A stretch of DNA of 39,959 nt from Deltaproteobacteria bacterium (GTDB taxonomy: Bacteria > SAR324 > NAC60-12): contig NYTS01000048.1 of NCBI GenBank assembly GCA_002683655.1, positions 2,385 through 42,343 of the forward strand, written 5' to 3'. The position numbers and the translations under genes were made by a program. Below the pieces are notes generated by a model. It did no database searches. It saw nothing but the letters and a program-made list of their open reading frames with translations, and had not been told where the DNA came from. Each line of letters opens with the position of its first letter. Within the stretch, counting starts at the first letter, position 1. Below, one piece after another: positions 19,146 through 28,767 of this stretch.

Positions 19146-20839
19146 CGCCTGATTCTCTATCAGTTGTAATACCCAGTTACAATAGCAGCAGCTTATTGAA
19201 AAATTGTCTACAAGCTCTGGAACTGCAGACGGCTCCGACGTCTAGTTTTGAAGTCATTGTGGTGAACGATGGCTCAACAGACGATACCACAAAAATGTTG
19301 GAGGAATTTCATCAACAAACCCGTCTCCAACTACGAGTTCTACATCAGCATCGCTCTGGCCCAGGTCGAGCACGCAACGCTGGAGTAGCCTTGGCTAGAT
19401 TCAATTGGATTGGCCTACTCGATGCTGATGTACAAGCCAACTCAGATTGGGTGGCATCAGCATTGACTTGGATTCACGACCAACCAGGCGCAGGAGCTAT
19501 TGAAGGTCAGACTATTGTTGGTAATCGAGAACAAATCACGCCCTTGACGCACCAGACTGAAAACCGTCAGGGCGGTCGATATCCAACATGTAACTTGCTG
19601 GTTCGCAAACAATTTTGCCATTTCCACTCTGGATACAAAATTCCTTTCCGAGAAGACACTGACCTTGCTTTCTCAATTCTCGAAGGAGGCTTCTCCATTC
19701 CCTTCGCCCAAGACCTGATCGTCTACCATCCTCCCTTAGCTCCAAAAGCTTCTCGTCCAACTCAATTGACAAAGCGCTACTTTTTTGATGGCTTACTGAG
19801 TCGACGATTCCCATGGCGCGCCACACAGCAATTGGACATCCATCAAGTATGTGGCCTCCGGGTTCCCAACTTAAAAAAATGGGGCTACAGCCTGATTGCA
19901 CTTGTGCAGATGCTGATCCTGATAAGCCTAATTTTCTTACCAACTACCCGATTACCAGCTTTGCTTTTGCTCTTTATCTATGCTTCAGGAACCCTCTTAA
20001 GCTATCGCCTGCTACTGCAAAGTTGGAATCTGAAGCACTGGGGACTGTCCCAACTCTTCGCCTACTCTCAAAAAATCCACCTACTACCCTGGTCAATGAT
20101 CAAAGCACTGTTGAAGGGCTATTGGCACTTCCGAGGAACTCAGCGCTTCTCTAGAGCCCAATGGTGGGAAGAGGTACACCTAGGACCAACTTCCCAACGG
20201 CCTAGAGATTTGATTGTACTCACAGATCACGAATGGAATCACAGTTCCTCTTTTTACGAGCAACAACTGGCCCAACATCTAACTAGAACTAGCCATCGCG
20301 TTTTATTTGCCACCGTCAACTCCCAAATATCACAAACAAGATTTTCCTGGCAGGAAAAGATGAACCGATGGATCTCTCCAATCCGTCAAACCGAGACAAA
20401 TCTCTACGTCTGGTCTACAAGCAAAATTCCCTTGTTGAGCAAAACCCCCATTCACCATAAATTATTGGGGTGGCTACTTCGACATCGCTTCCAGCAACTT
20501 GGCTGGGAAAACCCACTTGTTTGGTCCTTTCTCACAGATGGGAGTCAAATTACTCAAGCTGCTGGACTCGGTGATCTGATTTACCATCATTTGGAAACAG
20601 AAGACACAGAACAGAAAACTGATACAAAAGCACTTCCAGAAATTTGTGGCAAAGCCCAAATGATCTTGACCAATACAAAGCAGAGTCAGGAATTTTGCCA
20701 AAGTTGGAATCCCAACACTCGCTTTCTGCAGAGTTTTGATGAACTGGGGATTCTGCGCTATTCCAACACCATTCAGGAAACGATATTTCGCTCTTCAGAG
20801 CAGCAACCTGTCTCTCACCTTGCTCTTTCCAGTACTTGA
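19064..20839 (+). CDS. Family 2 glycosyltransferase with C-terminal GT-B-like extension
   Basis: LSVVIPSYNSSSLLKNCLQALELQ...VIVVNDGSTDDTTKML GT2 signature, two TM helices, then a second domain. Start uncertain (GTG 19064 or GTG 19109). Confidence 0.82.
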   Translation: MLAPATVGSLILRLSVSTSLPPDFFVSSPDSLSVVIPSYNSSSLLKNCLQALELQTAPTSSFEVIVVNDGSTDDTTKMLEEFHQQTRLQLRVLHQHRSGPGRARNAGVALARFNWIGLLDADVQANSDWVASALTWIHDQPGAGAIEGQTIVGNREQITPLTHQTENRQGGRYPTCNLLVRKQFCHFHSGYKIPFREDTDLAFSILEGGFSIPFAQDLIVYHPPLAPKASRPTQLTKRYFFDGLLSRRFPWRATQQLDIHQVCGLRVPNLKKWGYSLIALVQMLILISLIFLPTTRLPALLLLFIYASGTLLSYRLLLQSWNLKHWGLSQLFAYSQKIHLLPWSMIKALLKGYWHFRGTQRFSRAQWWEEVHLGPTSQRPRDLIVLTDHEWNHSSSFYEQQLAQHLTRTSHRVLFATVNSQISQTRFSWQEKMNRWISPIRQTETNLYVWSTSKIPLLSKTPIHHKLLGWLLRHRFQQLGWENPLVWSFLTDGSQITQAAGLGDLIYHHLETEDTEQKTDTKALPEICGKAQMILTNTKQSQEFCQSWNPNTRFLQSFDELGILRYSNTIQETIFRSSEQQPVSHLALSST

Positions 20840-20952
20840 ATCCATTAGCTTGTGGAACTCACTTTTGCCTTGCCCTCTCTGCGGGCTTGCCCCAAAGATG
20901 ATCTTTTTGATTTCCTTGATTCTGCCGTGTCCGCTCTCAGTACTGCCACACA

Positions 20953-21807
20953 ATGAACCTATTTCCTCTCATTTCCTACAAATTTTCACAGAAAACCTTT
21001 CGCAAACTGCAACGCAAAGGACTGAGCGAAGAAGTCATCCGTCAACTATCTCACCTTGAGGAAAAGTTCTTCGAAACTCCCGAAGAATTACAAGCAGAGT
21101 TGCCTGAGACAGCCGCGGTTCGTAACAACGAAAAACTCCTCCTTCGAAGTGCCAAGGGGTATTGTCGATTAGACCGTCTGATTCCAAACCGTTCGATCCG
21201 TGAGTGGGTTGAAGCTCTGCTATTTGCGCTGATTGTCGCGACAGTGGTACGCACATACCTGTTCGCACCCTTCAAAATTCCTTCAGGATCGATGATCCCT
21301 ACCATTCAAATTGGTGATCACATCTTCGCGACAATGTATACCTATGGCACAGAAATTCCGATTCTGGGTATACGAGTCTTCGCTGATCCAGTCAAACGAG
21401 GAGATATCGTCATCTTCCCTTATCCAAAAAATCCGTCGGTTGATTATATCAAGAGGACAATTGGACTCCCTGGAGAGACCCTGGAGATTCGCAATGATAA
21501 AGTGTTCATCGATGGGAAAGAATTGGACGAACCCTATGCTTTTTTTGATCGCCCAAAAGGGCAATCTGATCAAAACCAAAGCTTCAGCGATGGACCAGTC
21601 AGCAACTTTGGGCCAGTCCAAATTCCTGAAGGAAAGTTATTCGTGATGGGAGACAACCGTTACAACAGCGCAGACAGTCGCTACTGGGGTTTTGTAGATG
21701 TTGATGAAATCAGTGGCAAAGGGCAAATCATCTACTGGTCGCACGACCCACGTGAAAGCCTGACTTCTGGCTATCAGTTCTCACGTATACTGACCCTGCT
21801 CCGATGA
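20953..21807 (+). CDS. lepB: Signal peptidase I
   Basis: FKIPSGSMIPTIQIGDHIF (catalytic Ser), RGDIVIFPYPKNPSVDYIKRTIGLPGE (catalytic Lys), FVMGDNRYNSADSRYWG. Confidence 0.96.
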   Translation: MNLFPLISYKFSQKTFRKLQRKGLSEEVIRQLSHLEEKFFETPEELQAELPETAAVRNNEKLLLRSAKGYCRLDRLIPNRSIREWVEALLFALIVATVVRTYLFAPFKIPSGSMIPTIQIGDHIFATMYTYGTEIPILGIRVFADPVKRGDIVIFPYPKNPSVDYIKRTIGLPGETLEIRNDKVFIDGKELDEPYAFFDRPKGQSDQNQSFSDGPVSNFGPVQIPEGKLFVMGDNRYNSADSRYWGFVDVDEISGKGQIIYWSHDPRESLTSGYQFSRILTLLR

Positions 21808-21826
21808 GCAGCATCCAAGAGATTCC

Positions 21827-22693
21827 ATGAAAACTTCCCGTAATGATTTGTGCTGGTGTGGCAGTGGCAAAAAATATAAGAAGTGCCACATGCTACGAGA
21901 CAAGATGAGCTCTTTTGGAAGACGAGGAACCCGAGGGGTGATTATCAAGACAGAAGAGCAGATTGAAGGTATTCGGCGTAGTAGCCAGTTGACGCGCAAG
22001 ATTCTAGATATGGTGCAGGAGCGAATAGGTCCAGGTATCACAACTGAACAGATCAATGACTGGGTTCACGAAGAAACCTTGGCCAACAACGCCTACCCTG
22101 CACCACTCAATTATCGTGGCAAATCAGCAGTAGGATTTCCCAAGAGCGTTTGCACTTCGGTCAACAATGTTATCTGTCATGGAATTCCCGGCAATGAAGT
22201 ACTGAAGGAGGGGGACATTGCCAATGTTGATGTCACTAGTATCCTCGATGGATACTATGGTGATGCAAGCCGGATGTTCCTGATTGGAGATGTCTCGGAA
22301 GAAGCAAAAAACTTAGTCGATATTACCCAACAATGCCTGCAGATTGGTATCCAGCAAGTAAAGCCCGGTAAAACTACTGGAGACATTGGCCACGCAATTC
22401 AGACTCACGCAGAAGGTCTGGGCTATTCTGTTGTCAGAGACTTCGCTGGCCATGGAGTCGGTATTGAATTCCACGAAGAGCCTCAAATTCTTCATTATGG
22501 CAAGCCTAATACGGGCGTATTGCTTCAACCCAATATGGTCTTCACCATTGAACCAATGATCAATATTGGTCGTCCAGAATGTAAATTGCTCAGCGATGGA
22601 TGGACGGCTGTCACACAGGACGGATCGCTTTCTGCTCAGTGGGAACACACCATTCGAGTCACTTCTAATGGTTCAGAAATTCTGACTGCCTAA
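21827..22693 (+). CDS. map: Type I methionine aminopeptidase with N-terminal SEC-C zinc motif
   Basis: N-terminal RNDLCWCGSGKKYKKCH SEC-C motif; MetAP motifs NVDVTSILDGYYGDASRMF, GHGVGIEFHEEP, FTIEPMI. Confidence 0.95.
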   Translation: MKTSRNDLCWCGSGKKYKKCHMLRDKMSSFGRRGTRGVIIKTEEQIEGIRRSSQLTRKILDMVQERIGPGITTEQINDWVHEETLANNAYPAPLNYRGKSAVGFPKSVCTSVNNVICHGIPGNEVLKEGDIANVDVTSILDGYYGDASRMFLIGDVSEEAKNLVDITQQCLQIGIQQVKPGKTTGDIGHAIQTHAEGLGYSVVRDFAGHGVGIEFHEEPQILHYGKPNTGVLLQPNMVFTIEPMINIGRPECKLLSDGWTAVTQDGSLSAQWEHTIRVTSNGSEILTA

Positions 22694-22785
22694 ATTGGCA
22701 ACCATCGAATTTCCTTGTATTTTCTGCCCTGCTTTCTAGGCTGTTAATAAAGAGTACCAACGCCCAACATCTATAAACGGACCTC

Positions 22786-23865
22786 ATGGACTCCTGGAAC
22801 AAGCCACCTCGCAAATCACCTTGGGATAAGCGACAACCAACTCCGCCGAATGTCGATGAACTGCTGAATAATCTGCAGAATCGCTTCCGGCACCGTCTGC
22901 CTCAAGGCAACGCAGGCCTAATCTTGATTGTTGTTGCAGCTGCTGTCTGGCTGGCAACCGGATTTTTCATCGTTGATCCTCAAGAACAAGCCGTAGTAAA
23001 GCGCTTCGGAGTTGTTGATCGCGTCGTTGGGCCAGGCCCGCACTACCATTTACCCTCGCCTATCGAGAATATAGACATAGAGAAGGTCACAGAAGTACGC
23101 CGACTTGAAATTGGCTTCCGTACCATTGACCCGGGGCCTCCGGCTCGTTACCGTCAAGTGATGAAGGAATCCCTGATGCTTACTGGTGATGAAAATATCA
23201 TCAACGTACAGTTTACTGTACAGTATAGAATCAATAATCTGGAAGAATACTTGTACAACTTGACTGAGCCAGAATCGACAGTACGTGCAGCTTCTGAATC
23301 TGCCATGCGTGAAGTTATCGGAGATACCAAGGTAATGGACGCACTAACTGTTGGCAAAAGCCTGATCGAAACAAATACGGCTACCTTGCTACAAGAAATC
23401 CTGAAAGACTACGACTCTGGAATCTCCATTGTGAACGTCAAGCTTCAGGATGTGCATCCACCAGATGAGGTTAAAGAAGCCTTCAAGGATGTGGTCAGTG
23501 CTCGTGAAGATCAACAGAAAATGATCAATGAAGCCGAGGGCTACAGGAACAATCTGATTCCTAAAGCCCGGGGGGAAGGCGTGCAAGTAGTGAACGAAGC
23601 ACAGTCCTACGCTGAGCAGACAGTCCTGCTAGCACAGGGGAAGGCAAGCCGCTTCGAGCAGATTTTCGAAGAATACCGTAAAGCCAAAGACATTACCAAG
23701 GCTCGCATCTACATCGAAACAATGGAAGAGGTCTTGCCTAGGGTCAACAAGGTCATTGCTGACGAGAAGTTGGGGCAAAATTTCATGCCATTCCTCCCAA
23801 TCAACCAACTTCGACGCGCAGCTAATACCGATAGTGGAGTCCGTCAGTCCACAACCATGCGCTAA
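22786..23865 (+). CDS. hflK: FtsH protease activity modulator HflK
   Basis: SPFH/band-7: GFFIVDPQEQAVVKRFGVVDRVVGPGPHYHLPSPIENID; proline/basic N-terminus typical of HflK. Confidence 0.92.
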   Translation: MDSWNKPPRKSPWDKRQPTPPNVDELLNNLQNRFRHRLPQGNAGLILIVVAAAVWLATGFFIVDPQEQAVVKRFGVVDRVVGPGPHYHLPSPIENIDIEKVTEVRRLEIGFRTIDPGPPARYRQVMKESLMLTGDENIINVQFTVQYRINNLEEYLYNLTEPESTVRAASESAMREVIGDTKVMDALTVGKSLIETNTATLLQEILKDYDSGISIVNVKLQDVHPPDEVKEAFKDVVSAREDQQKMINEAEGYRNNLIPKARGEGVQVVNEAQSYAEQTVLLAQGKASRFEQIFEEYRKAKDITKARIYIETMEEVLPRVNKVIADEKLGQNFMPFLPINQLRRAANTDSGVRQSTTMR

Positions 23866-23870
23866 TTATT

Positions 23871-23894
23871 AAAGCCTGCCGCGAAGTAGGCTTT
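23871..23894. terminator. Bidirectional hairpin terminator between convergent hflK and ksgA
   Basis: Inverted repeat aaagcct-gccgcgaagt-aggcttt located between the hflK stop and the ksgA stop. Confidence 0.6.
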
Positions 23895-23902
23895 GCCCCC
23901 TC

Positions 23903-24700
23903 CTAATGAAAAGCACGTCCGTGCTCACGAAATTGTTCGTATAGCTTGCGCCAATCCTCAAACTCCAGATTTTCGGGCCGTAACTTCAAATACTGCTCCT
24001 CCAAACTCTCTCCTTCCTGCTGAAACCAATTTGGAAACTGCTGTTTCAGATTACCTATCAACGTCTTTCGCCGTTGTTGGAAGAGGCGCCTCACAAATTC
24101 TAGAAAGTTGTGTTCTTCTTCCTTGCTCCAGCCACTTTTTCTAGGCAACAAATGCATGACAGCAGAGTTCACCTTTGGAGGTGGAGCAAACGCTTCTGGG
24201 GGAACTTCAAAAGCGAGTTTACGTTCAAATCCAAGACTTCCAGCAAGAGAGAGTGTACCGAACGATTTGCCACCTTCTGCAGTAGTACAGATTCGTTGTG
24301 CAACCTCGTACTGAACCATCAAGGACCAAGAATTCCAGTATTCTCTCCAGGGTAGCAGGTGAAAGAAGATTGCTGTTGCCACACTATAAGGCAAGTTGGC
24401 GACAATTCGAGCTGGTTGACTTGAAGGTAGTAGCTCCTCAATTGGCAACTCGAGCGCATCCCCACATAACAATTGAAATTGAGTTGATCCTGCAAATTCC
24501 TGCTGCAGAAAATCTTGTAGGGTTGGATCAATTTCTACTGCTTTCACAAAAGCGCCCATTTCCAGCAGGGCTCTGGTTAGGACTCCTCTGCCAGGCCCGA
24601 TTTCCAACACTTGTTCCCCAGTCTGCACACCAGCTAACTCAATCAGGCGTTGTACATAGCGTTCCCGTACCAGAAAGTGCTGTCCCCATTTCCGTTTCAT
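23903..24700 (-). CDS. rsmA: 16S rRNA (adenine(1518)-N6/adenine(1519)-N6)-dimethyltransferase
   Basis: MKRKWGQHFLVRERYVQRLIELAGVQTGEQVLEIGPGRGVLTRALLE...ANLPYSVATAIFF. ORF track start (24817) is too long; the family N-terminus begins at 24700. Confidence 0.95.
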   Translation of the reverse strand: MKRKWGQHFLVRERYVQRLIELAGVQTGEQVLEIGPGRGVLTRALLEMGAFVKAVEIDPTLQDFLQQEFAGSTQFQLLCGDALELPIEELLPSSQPARIVANLPYSVATAIFFHLLPWREYWNSWSLMVQYEVAQRICTTAEGGKSFGTLSLAGSLGFERKLAFEVPPEAFAPPPKVNSAVMHLLPRKSGWSKEEEHNFLEFVRRLFQQRRKTLIGNLKQQFPNWFQQEGESLEEQYLKLRPENLEFEDWRKLYEQFREHGRAFH

Positions 24701-24772
24701 AATCACACCGAAATTCACTTGTTTTTGCGGAGAAAGTTCGTTGGAATGCACGTTTTTTCTCTCCACTCTCTG

Positions 24773-25072
24773 ATGATGACCAGAAAACAACGACGCGCAC
24801 TTTGTGCCCTTGCACATTCACTCAAACCATTGTTGCAGTTGGGCAAACATGGACTCAGCGATCAGTTCCTGGAGCAATTGAACACTGCTCTTTTACGACA
24901 TGAGTTGATCAAGTTGAAGGTGTTGGAAAATGCTCCCAATACACCACGGGAAAGCGCTAAAATTCTCGAAGAACAGCCGGCATTAGAAGTCATTCAGGTC
25001 ATAGGACGTACCATTATACTTTATCGCCCTCACCCTGAAGATCCACAAATTATCCTGCCCACTTCTGATTGA
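24773..25072 (+). CDS. yhbY: YhbY-family (CRM domain) RNA-binding protein
   Basis: MTRKQRRALCALAHSLKPLLQLGKHGLSDQFLEQLNTALLRHELIKLKVL; start trimmed to ATG 24773/24776, since the longer ORF would overlap divergent ksgA. Confidence 0.92.
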   Translation: MMTRKQRRALCALAHSLKPLLQLGKHGLSDQFLEQLNTALLRHELIKLKVLENAPNTPRESAKILEEQPALEVIQVIGRTIILYRPHPEDPQIILPTSD

Positions 25073-25091
25073 TTCTCAGCCGTAGGAACAC

Positions 25092-26999
25092 ATGAGCCAA
25101 ACTTTCTATTGCACCACGCCGATCTACTACGTCAACAGCAATCCACACATTGGGCACGCTTACACCACCATCGTCAGTGATGCTATCATTCGTTTTCGGC
25201 GGCTGTTCGGAGAAGATGCCTACTTCCTCACAGGTACCGATGAACATGGCCAAAAAATCGCTGAATCTGCGGCCAAAGCGAAGATGGAGCCGCAGGCGTT
25301 TGTTGATATGATGACCCAAAAATTCCGAGAGCTTTGGCCTGAACTACACATCGAACCAGATCAATTCATCTGTACTACCGAAGAACGCCACAAGCAAATC
25401 GTTCAACAGATACTGCAACAAATCTATGACAACGGCGAAATCTTTCTAAGGGAATACGAAGGCCATTATTGCGTGGGTTGTGAAGAATTTCTCAACGAGA
25501 GCGAACTCGTCGAGGGGCAATGTCCAACTCACCAAAAAGCCCCTGAGTTTCGCCAGGAGCGCAATTACTTCTTCCGAATGAGCGCTTACCAGGACTGGCT
25601 TGTCCAAATGCTAAAGGATCAACCTGACTGGATCTATCCGGGACGATATCGCAATGAAGTCTTACGATTTTTGGAAAATCCACTGCAGGACCTATGCATC
25701 TCACGTCCAAAATCACGCCTGACCTGGGGAATCGAACTACCTTTCGACAGCGACTTTGTGACCTATGTCTGGTTTGATGCATTGCTGAACTACGCTTCTG
25801 CCCTCGACTGCCCAGATGGTGAGTTGTTCCAACACTACTGGCCTGTCTGTCACCACATCATTGGCAAAGACATTCTGAAGACTCATGCCGTTTATTGGCC
25901 CTGCATGCTCAAGGCAGCTGGCATGACATCTTTCGCAAGATTGGTCGTGCATGGTCACTGGGTAAGCAGCGGATCCAAGATGAGCAAAACCCTTGGAAAT
26001 GTGGTCGATCCTCTGGCGATGAAAGAAAAGCTAGGTGTGGATGGACTGCGCTACTTCCTTGTACGGGACATGAGCTTTGGTGAAGATGCGAACTTCACTG
26101 AAGAACTAGCAATCACTCGCTACAATGGCGATCTTGCGAACAACTTTGGCAACCTACTTAGCCGAAGTGTCAACCTGAGTCGCCAGAACTTTAGTGAACT
26201 GGTTCCTGAGTGTGGTGCATTGACCGATGCAGAGACAGAACTCCGAGCACAGTTTCAAAAAGGAGTGGAGCAAGTGCAGGAGTTCATCCATCAGTTCTAT
26301 CTGCACAAAGCGCTCGAACATATCGCTTGGATGGCCAGTCAAGTCAATGGATATCTCCAGCAGCAGGCGCCATGGCAGTTAGCCAAGCAACCAGATCAAC
26401 GTGAGCGTCTGGGTACTGTGCTCTACACAGCCCTCGATGCCACACGCATCTTGATTGGCCTACTTGCTCCGGTAATGCCAGAAAAAATGAAGCTTGCCTC
26501 AACAACCCTTGGGTTAGAAGGTCTTCCTCAACTTACAGAGCTTCAGCCAGGATTATTGCAAAGCGACACAGCACTCCCCAAGCCCAAACCCCTCTTCCCT
26601 AAAATTCAGGTACCCAAATCACAACAGGAAGCACCAACCCCCAAAGAAGATTCTGCTCCTGGATCCGAAGCAACTCCATTGAATATCGATGAATTCAATA
26701 AAGTTGAGCTGAAGGTTGGCCTGATTCGAGATTGTGCCCCTGTCGCTGGATCAGATAAGCTACTGCACTCACAAGTTGATCTAGGAGAAGGATGCTTGCG
26801 CTCTATCGTCTCTGGGGTAGCTCCGAAGTTCTCTCCTGCTGACTTGATCGGACAGCGTGTCATCGTGGTCAGCAACTTGCGTCCAACCAAGCTGAGAGGA
26901 GTGCTTTCAGAAGGGATGATTCTTTTTGCCGAATCAGAAAAAGGCTTTGAATTGGTAAAGATTCCTGAAAGTGTTGTGCCTGGCTCAACAGTTCGCTAA
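25092..26999 (+). CDS. metG: Methionyl-tRNA synthetase with C-terminal tRNA-binding (Trbp111-like) domain
   Basis: TTPIYYVNSNPHIGHAYTTI, KMSKTLGNVVDP KMSKS-type motif, C-terminal VELKVGLIRDCAPVAGSDKLLHSQVDLGE. Confidence 0.97.
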   Translation: MSQTFYCTTPIYYVNSNPHIGHAYTTIVSDAIIRFRRLFGEDAYFLTGTDEHGQKIAESAAKAKMEPQAFVDMMTQKFRELWPELHIEPDQFICTTEERHKQIVQQILQQIYDNGEIFLREYEGHYCVGCEEFLNESELVEGQCPTHQKAPEFRQERNYFFRMSAYQDWLVQMLKDQPDWIYPGRYRNEVLRFLENPLQDLCISRPKSRLTWGIELPFDSDFVTYVWFDALLNYASALDCPDGELFQHYWPVCHHIIGKDILKTHAVYWPCMLKAAGMTSFARLVVHGHWVSSGSKMSKTLGNVVDPLAMKEKLGVDGLRYFLVRDMSFGEDANFTEELAITRYNGDLANNFGNLLSRSVNLSRQNFSELVPECGALTDAETELRAQFQKGVEQVQEFIHQFYLHKALEHIAWMASQVNGYLQQQAPWQLAKQPDQRERLGTVLYTALDATRILIGLLAPVMPEKMKLASTTLGLEGLPQLTELQPGLLQSDTALPKPKPLFPKIQVPKSQQEAPTPKEDSAPGSEATPLNIDEFNKVELKVGLIRDCAPVAGSDKLLHSQVDLGEGCLRSIVSGVAPKFSPADLIGQRVIVVSNLRPTKLRGVLSEGMILFAESEKGFELVKIPESVVPGSTVR

Positions 27000-27026
27000 A
27001 GCCCAATTTGAGGCATTTGCTTTGAT

Positions 27027-27055
27027 TTGACAAAGGACAGGTCGGGTGGAATACT
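27027..27055 (+). promoter_or_regulatory. Sigma-70-like promoter upstream of nuoA
   Basis: TTGACA, 17-nt spacer, AATACT, located 25 nt upstream of the nuoA ORF start. Confidence 0.6.
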
Positions 27056-27079
27056 GCCACTAGTTTTGCTTTATTTGTT

Positions 27080-27451
27080 TTGCCTGCTGGAGTTTGCATG
27101 CGCGAGTACCTTCCCATTTTGATCATGATCCTGGTTGGCATCGGGTTAGCCGGAGTCTTCACTGCCATCAGTATCCTGTTTGGGCCCAAGCTGAGCACCG
27201 AGACCAAGCAAACTCCTTTTGAGTCTGGATTCCTAACTCAGGGCACAGAAGGGCAGCGCTATGATGTCAAATTTTTCATGACAGCTCTGGTTTTTCTCGT
27301 GTTTGACGTCGAAGTCGTCTTCCTCTATCCCTGGGCAGTACAAATTCGTGAGTTGCACTGGCCCGGCCTAATCGCAGCGCTATTCTTTATCAGTGTACTT
27401 GTCCTTGGCCTAGTCTACGACTGGAAAAAGGGCGCATTGGAATGGGAATGA
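27080..27451 (+). CDS. nuoA: NADH-quinone oxidoreductase subunit A
   Basis: KQTPFESGFLTQGTEGQRYDVKFFMTALVFLVFDVEVVFLYPWA is the NuoA signature. The first ORF codon is TTG; an ATG at 27098 is also possible. Confidence 0.95.
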   Translation: MPAGVCMREYLPILIMILVGIGLAGVFTAISILFGPKLSTETKQTPFESGFLTQGTEGQRYDVKFFMTALVFLVFDVEVVFLYPWAVQIRELHWPGLIAALFFISVLVLGLVYDWKKGALEWE

Positions 27452-27475
27452 TCCACCACTCAGTTCAAGGAACCT

Positions 27476-28177
27476 ATGGAATCTGCCCACTACGGTGATT
27501 TCCTGACCACCAAGTTTGACAATGCGGTCAACTGGGCACGTAAGTTTTCCCTGTTTCAGTATCCATTCGTCACAGCTTGCTGCGGAATGGAGTACATGTC
27601 TGCCTCCTGTTCCCACTACGATGTCTCACGCTTTGGTGCAGAAATTCCTCGTTTTTCACCACGCCAGTCCGATGTCCTCTGGGTAGTCGGCACCATCACT
27701 CACAAGATGACGCCCATCTTGCGCAACGTCTACGACCAAATGGCTGAACCAAAGTGGGTGATTGCTTTCGGTGCTTGTGCTTCCTCTGGGGGCTTCTACC
27801 AGAACTACTCTGTGCTACAAGGAATTGATCGGGTGATCCCGGTGGACGTTTACATTGCTGGCTGTCCTCCCCGTCCTGAAGCTGTGCTGGATGGGCTTAT
27901 GGAGCTACAGAATCGTATCCAGAATGATGGCCCCAGCGCTCTTCAAGGCAGTATCAATTCCGCTGCGATCAACCATCTGGACCAAAAGAAACTTCAACTC
28001 AGCCGTTTCCTTGAAATTCCTGAAAAAGAAGTGGTTGAAAATGTTCAGAATCCAAAGAGTAATCGTGCAACTAAGTCTGGCTATAGCTACTCCAAAGACT
28101 ACATCAATACCACCGCTTCACTGGGCTACGACACGCCGAAAGGTCGCCGCGACAAGGAAAATCTCAAAACAGGTTGA
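27476..28177 (+). CDS. nuoB: NADH-quinone oxidoreductase subunit B
   Basis: [68 protein letters not shown]. Confidence 0.96.
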   Translation: MESAHYGDFLTTKFDNAVNWARKFSLFQYPFVTACCGMEYMSASCSHYDVSRFGAEIPRFSPRQSDVLWVVGTITHKMTPILRNVYDQMAEPKWVIAFGACASSGGFYQNYSVLQGIDRVIPVDVYIAGCPPRPEAVLDGLMELQNRIQNDGPSALQGSINSAAINHLDQKKLQLSRFLEIPEKEVVENVQNPKSNRATKSGYSYSKDYINTTASLGYDTPKGRRDKENLKTG

Positions 28178-28767
28178 AGGCTATGCCTGAGGAAAGTTCA
28201 GAAAACACAGAGAGCATTGAGGTCTCAGAACCCGTTGAAACCAGTGTGGTCATCAATCTGGTTCAACAGGAGTATCCTGCAGCGATTTTGAGCACCCATC
28301 GGCATCGTGGCGACGAGACCATCGTATTAAAACGTGAGTTTATCCAACCGGTCTGCCGACTACTACGAAATCATCCAGATTGCCAATTTGAGATGATGGT
28401 TGACTTGACCGCCGTTGACTACTTGCTGTTAGAAACCAATCTACAGCAAACCGCGCGCTTTGAAGTCGTCTACCATCTACGCTCGCTTAGCAAAGACCGC
28501 CGAATTCGCCTGAAGTGTCCTGTACCTGAAGACGATTGCCAGATTCCTTCAATTCACATGCTCTGGGATGCAGTCAACTGGTACGAACGAGAATGCTACG
28601 ACATGTACGGCATTCACTTTGAGGAACACCCCAATCTAACCCGCATCTTGATGTATGAACAGTTCCAGGGACATCCCTTGCGCAAAGACTATCCTATGGA
28701 TAAGCAGCAACCTCTGCTCGAACTCAACGATGTCGAGGAGCGTTACCACTATGGGAGGTTTGAGTGA
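28174..28767 (+). CDS. nuoC: NADH-quinone oxidoreductase subunit C
   Basis: [38 protein letters not shown] is the 30-kDa subunit signature. Confidence 0.95.
   Translation: MKAMPEESSENTESIEVSEPVETSVVINLVQQEYPAAILSTHRHRGDETIVLKREFIQPVCRLLRNHPDCQFEMMVDLTAVDYLLLETNLQQTARFEVVYHLRSLSKDRRIRLKCPVPEDDCQIPSIHMLWDAVNWYERECYDMYGIHFEEHPNLTRILMYEQFQGHPLRKDYPMDKQQPLLELNDVEERYHYGRFE

Noticed and set aside
24298-24702. Plus-strand ORF of 134 aa opposite ksgA
   Set aside because: Entirely antisense to the well-supported ksgA coding sequence.
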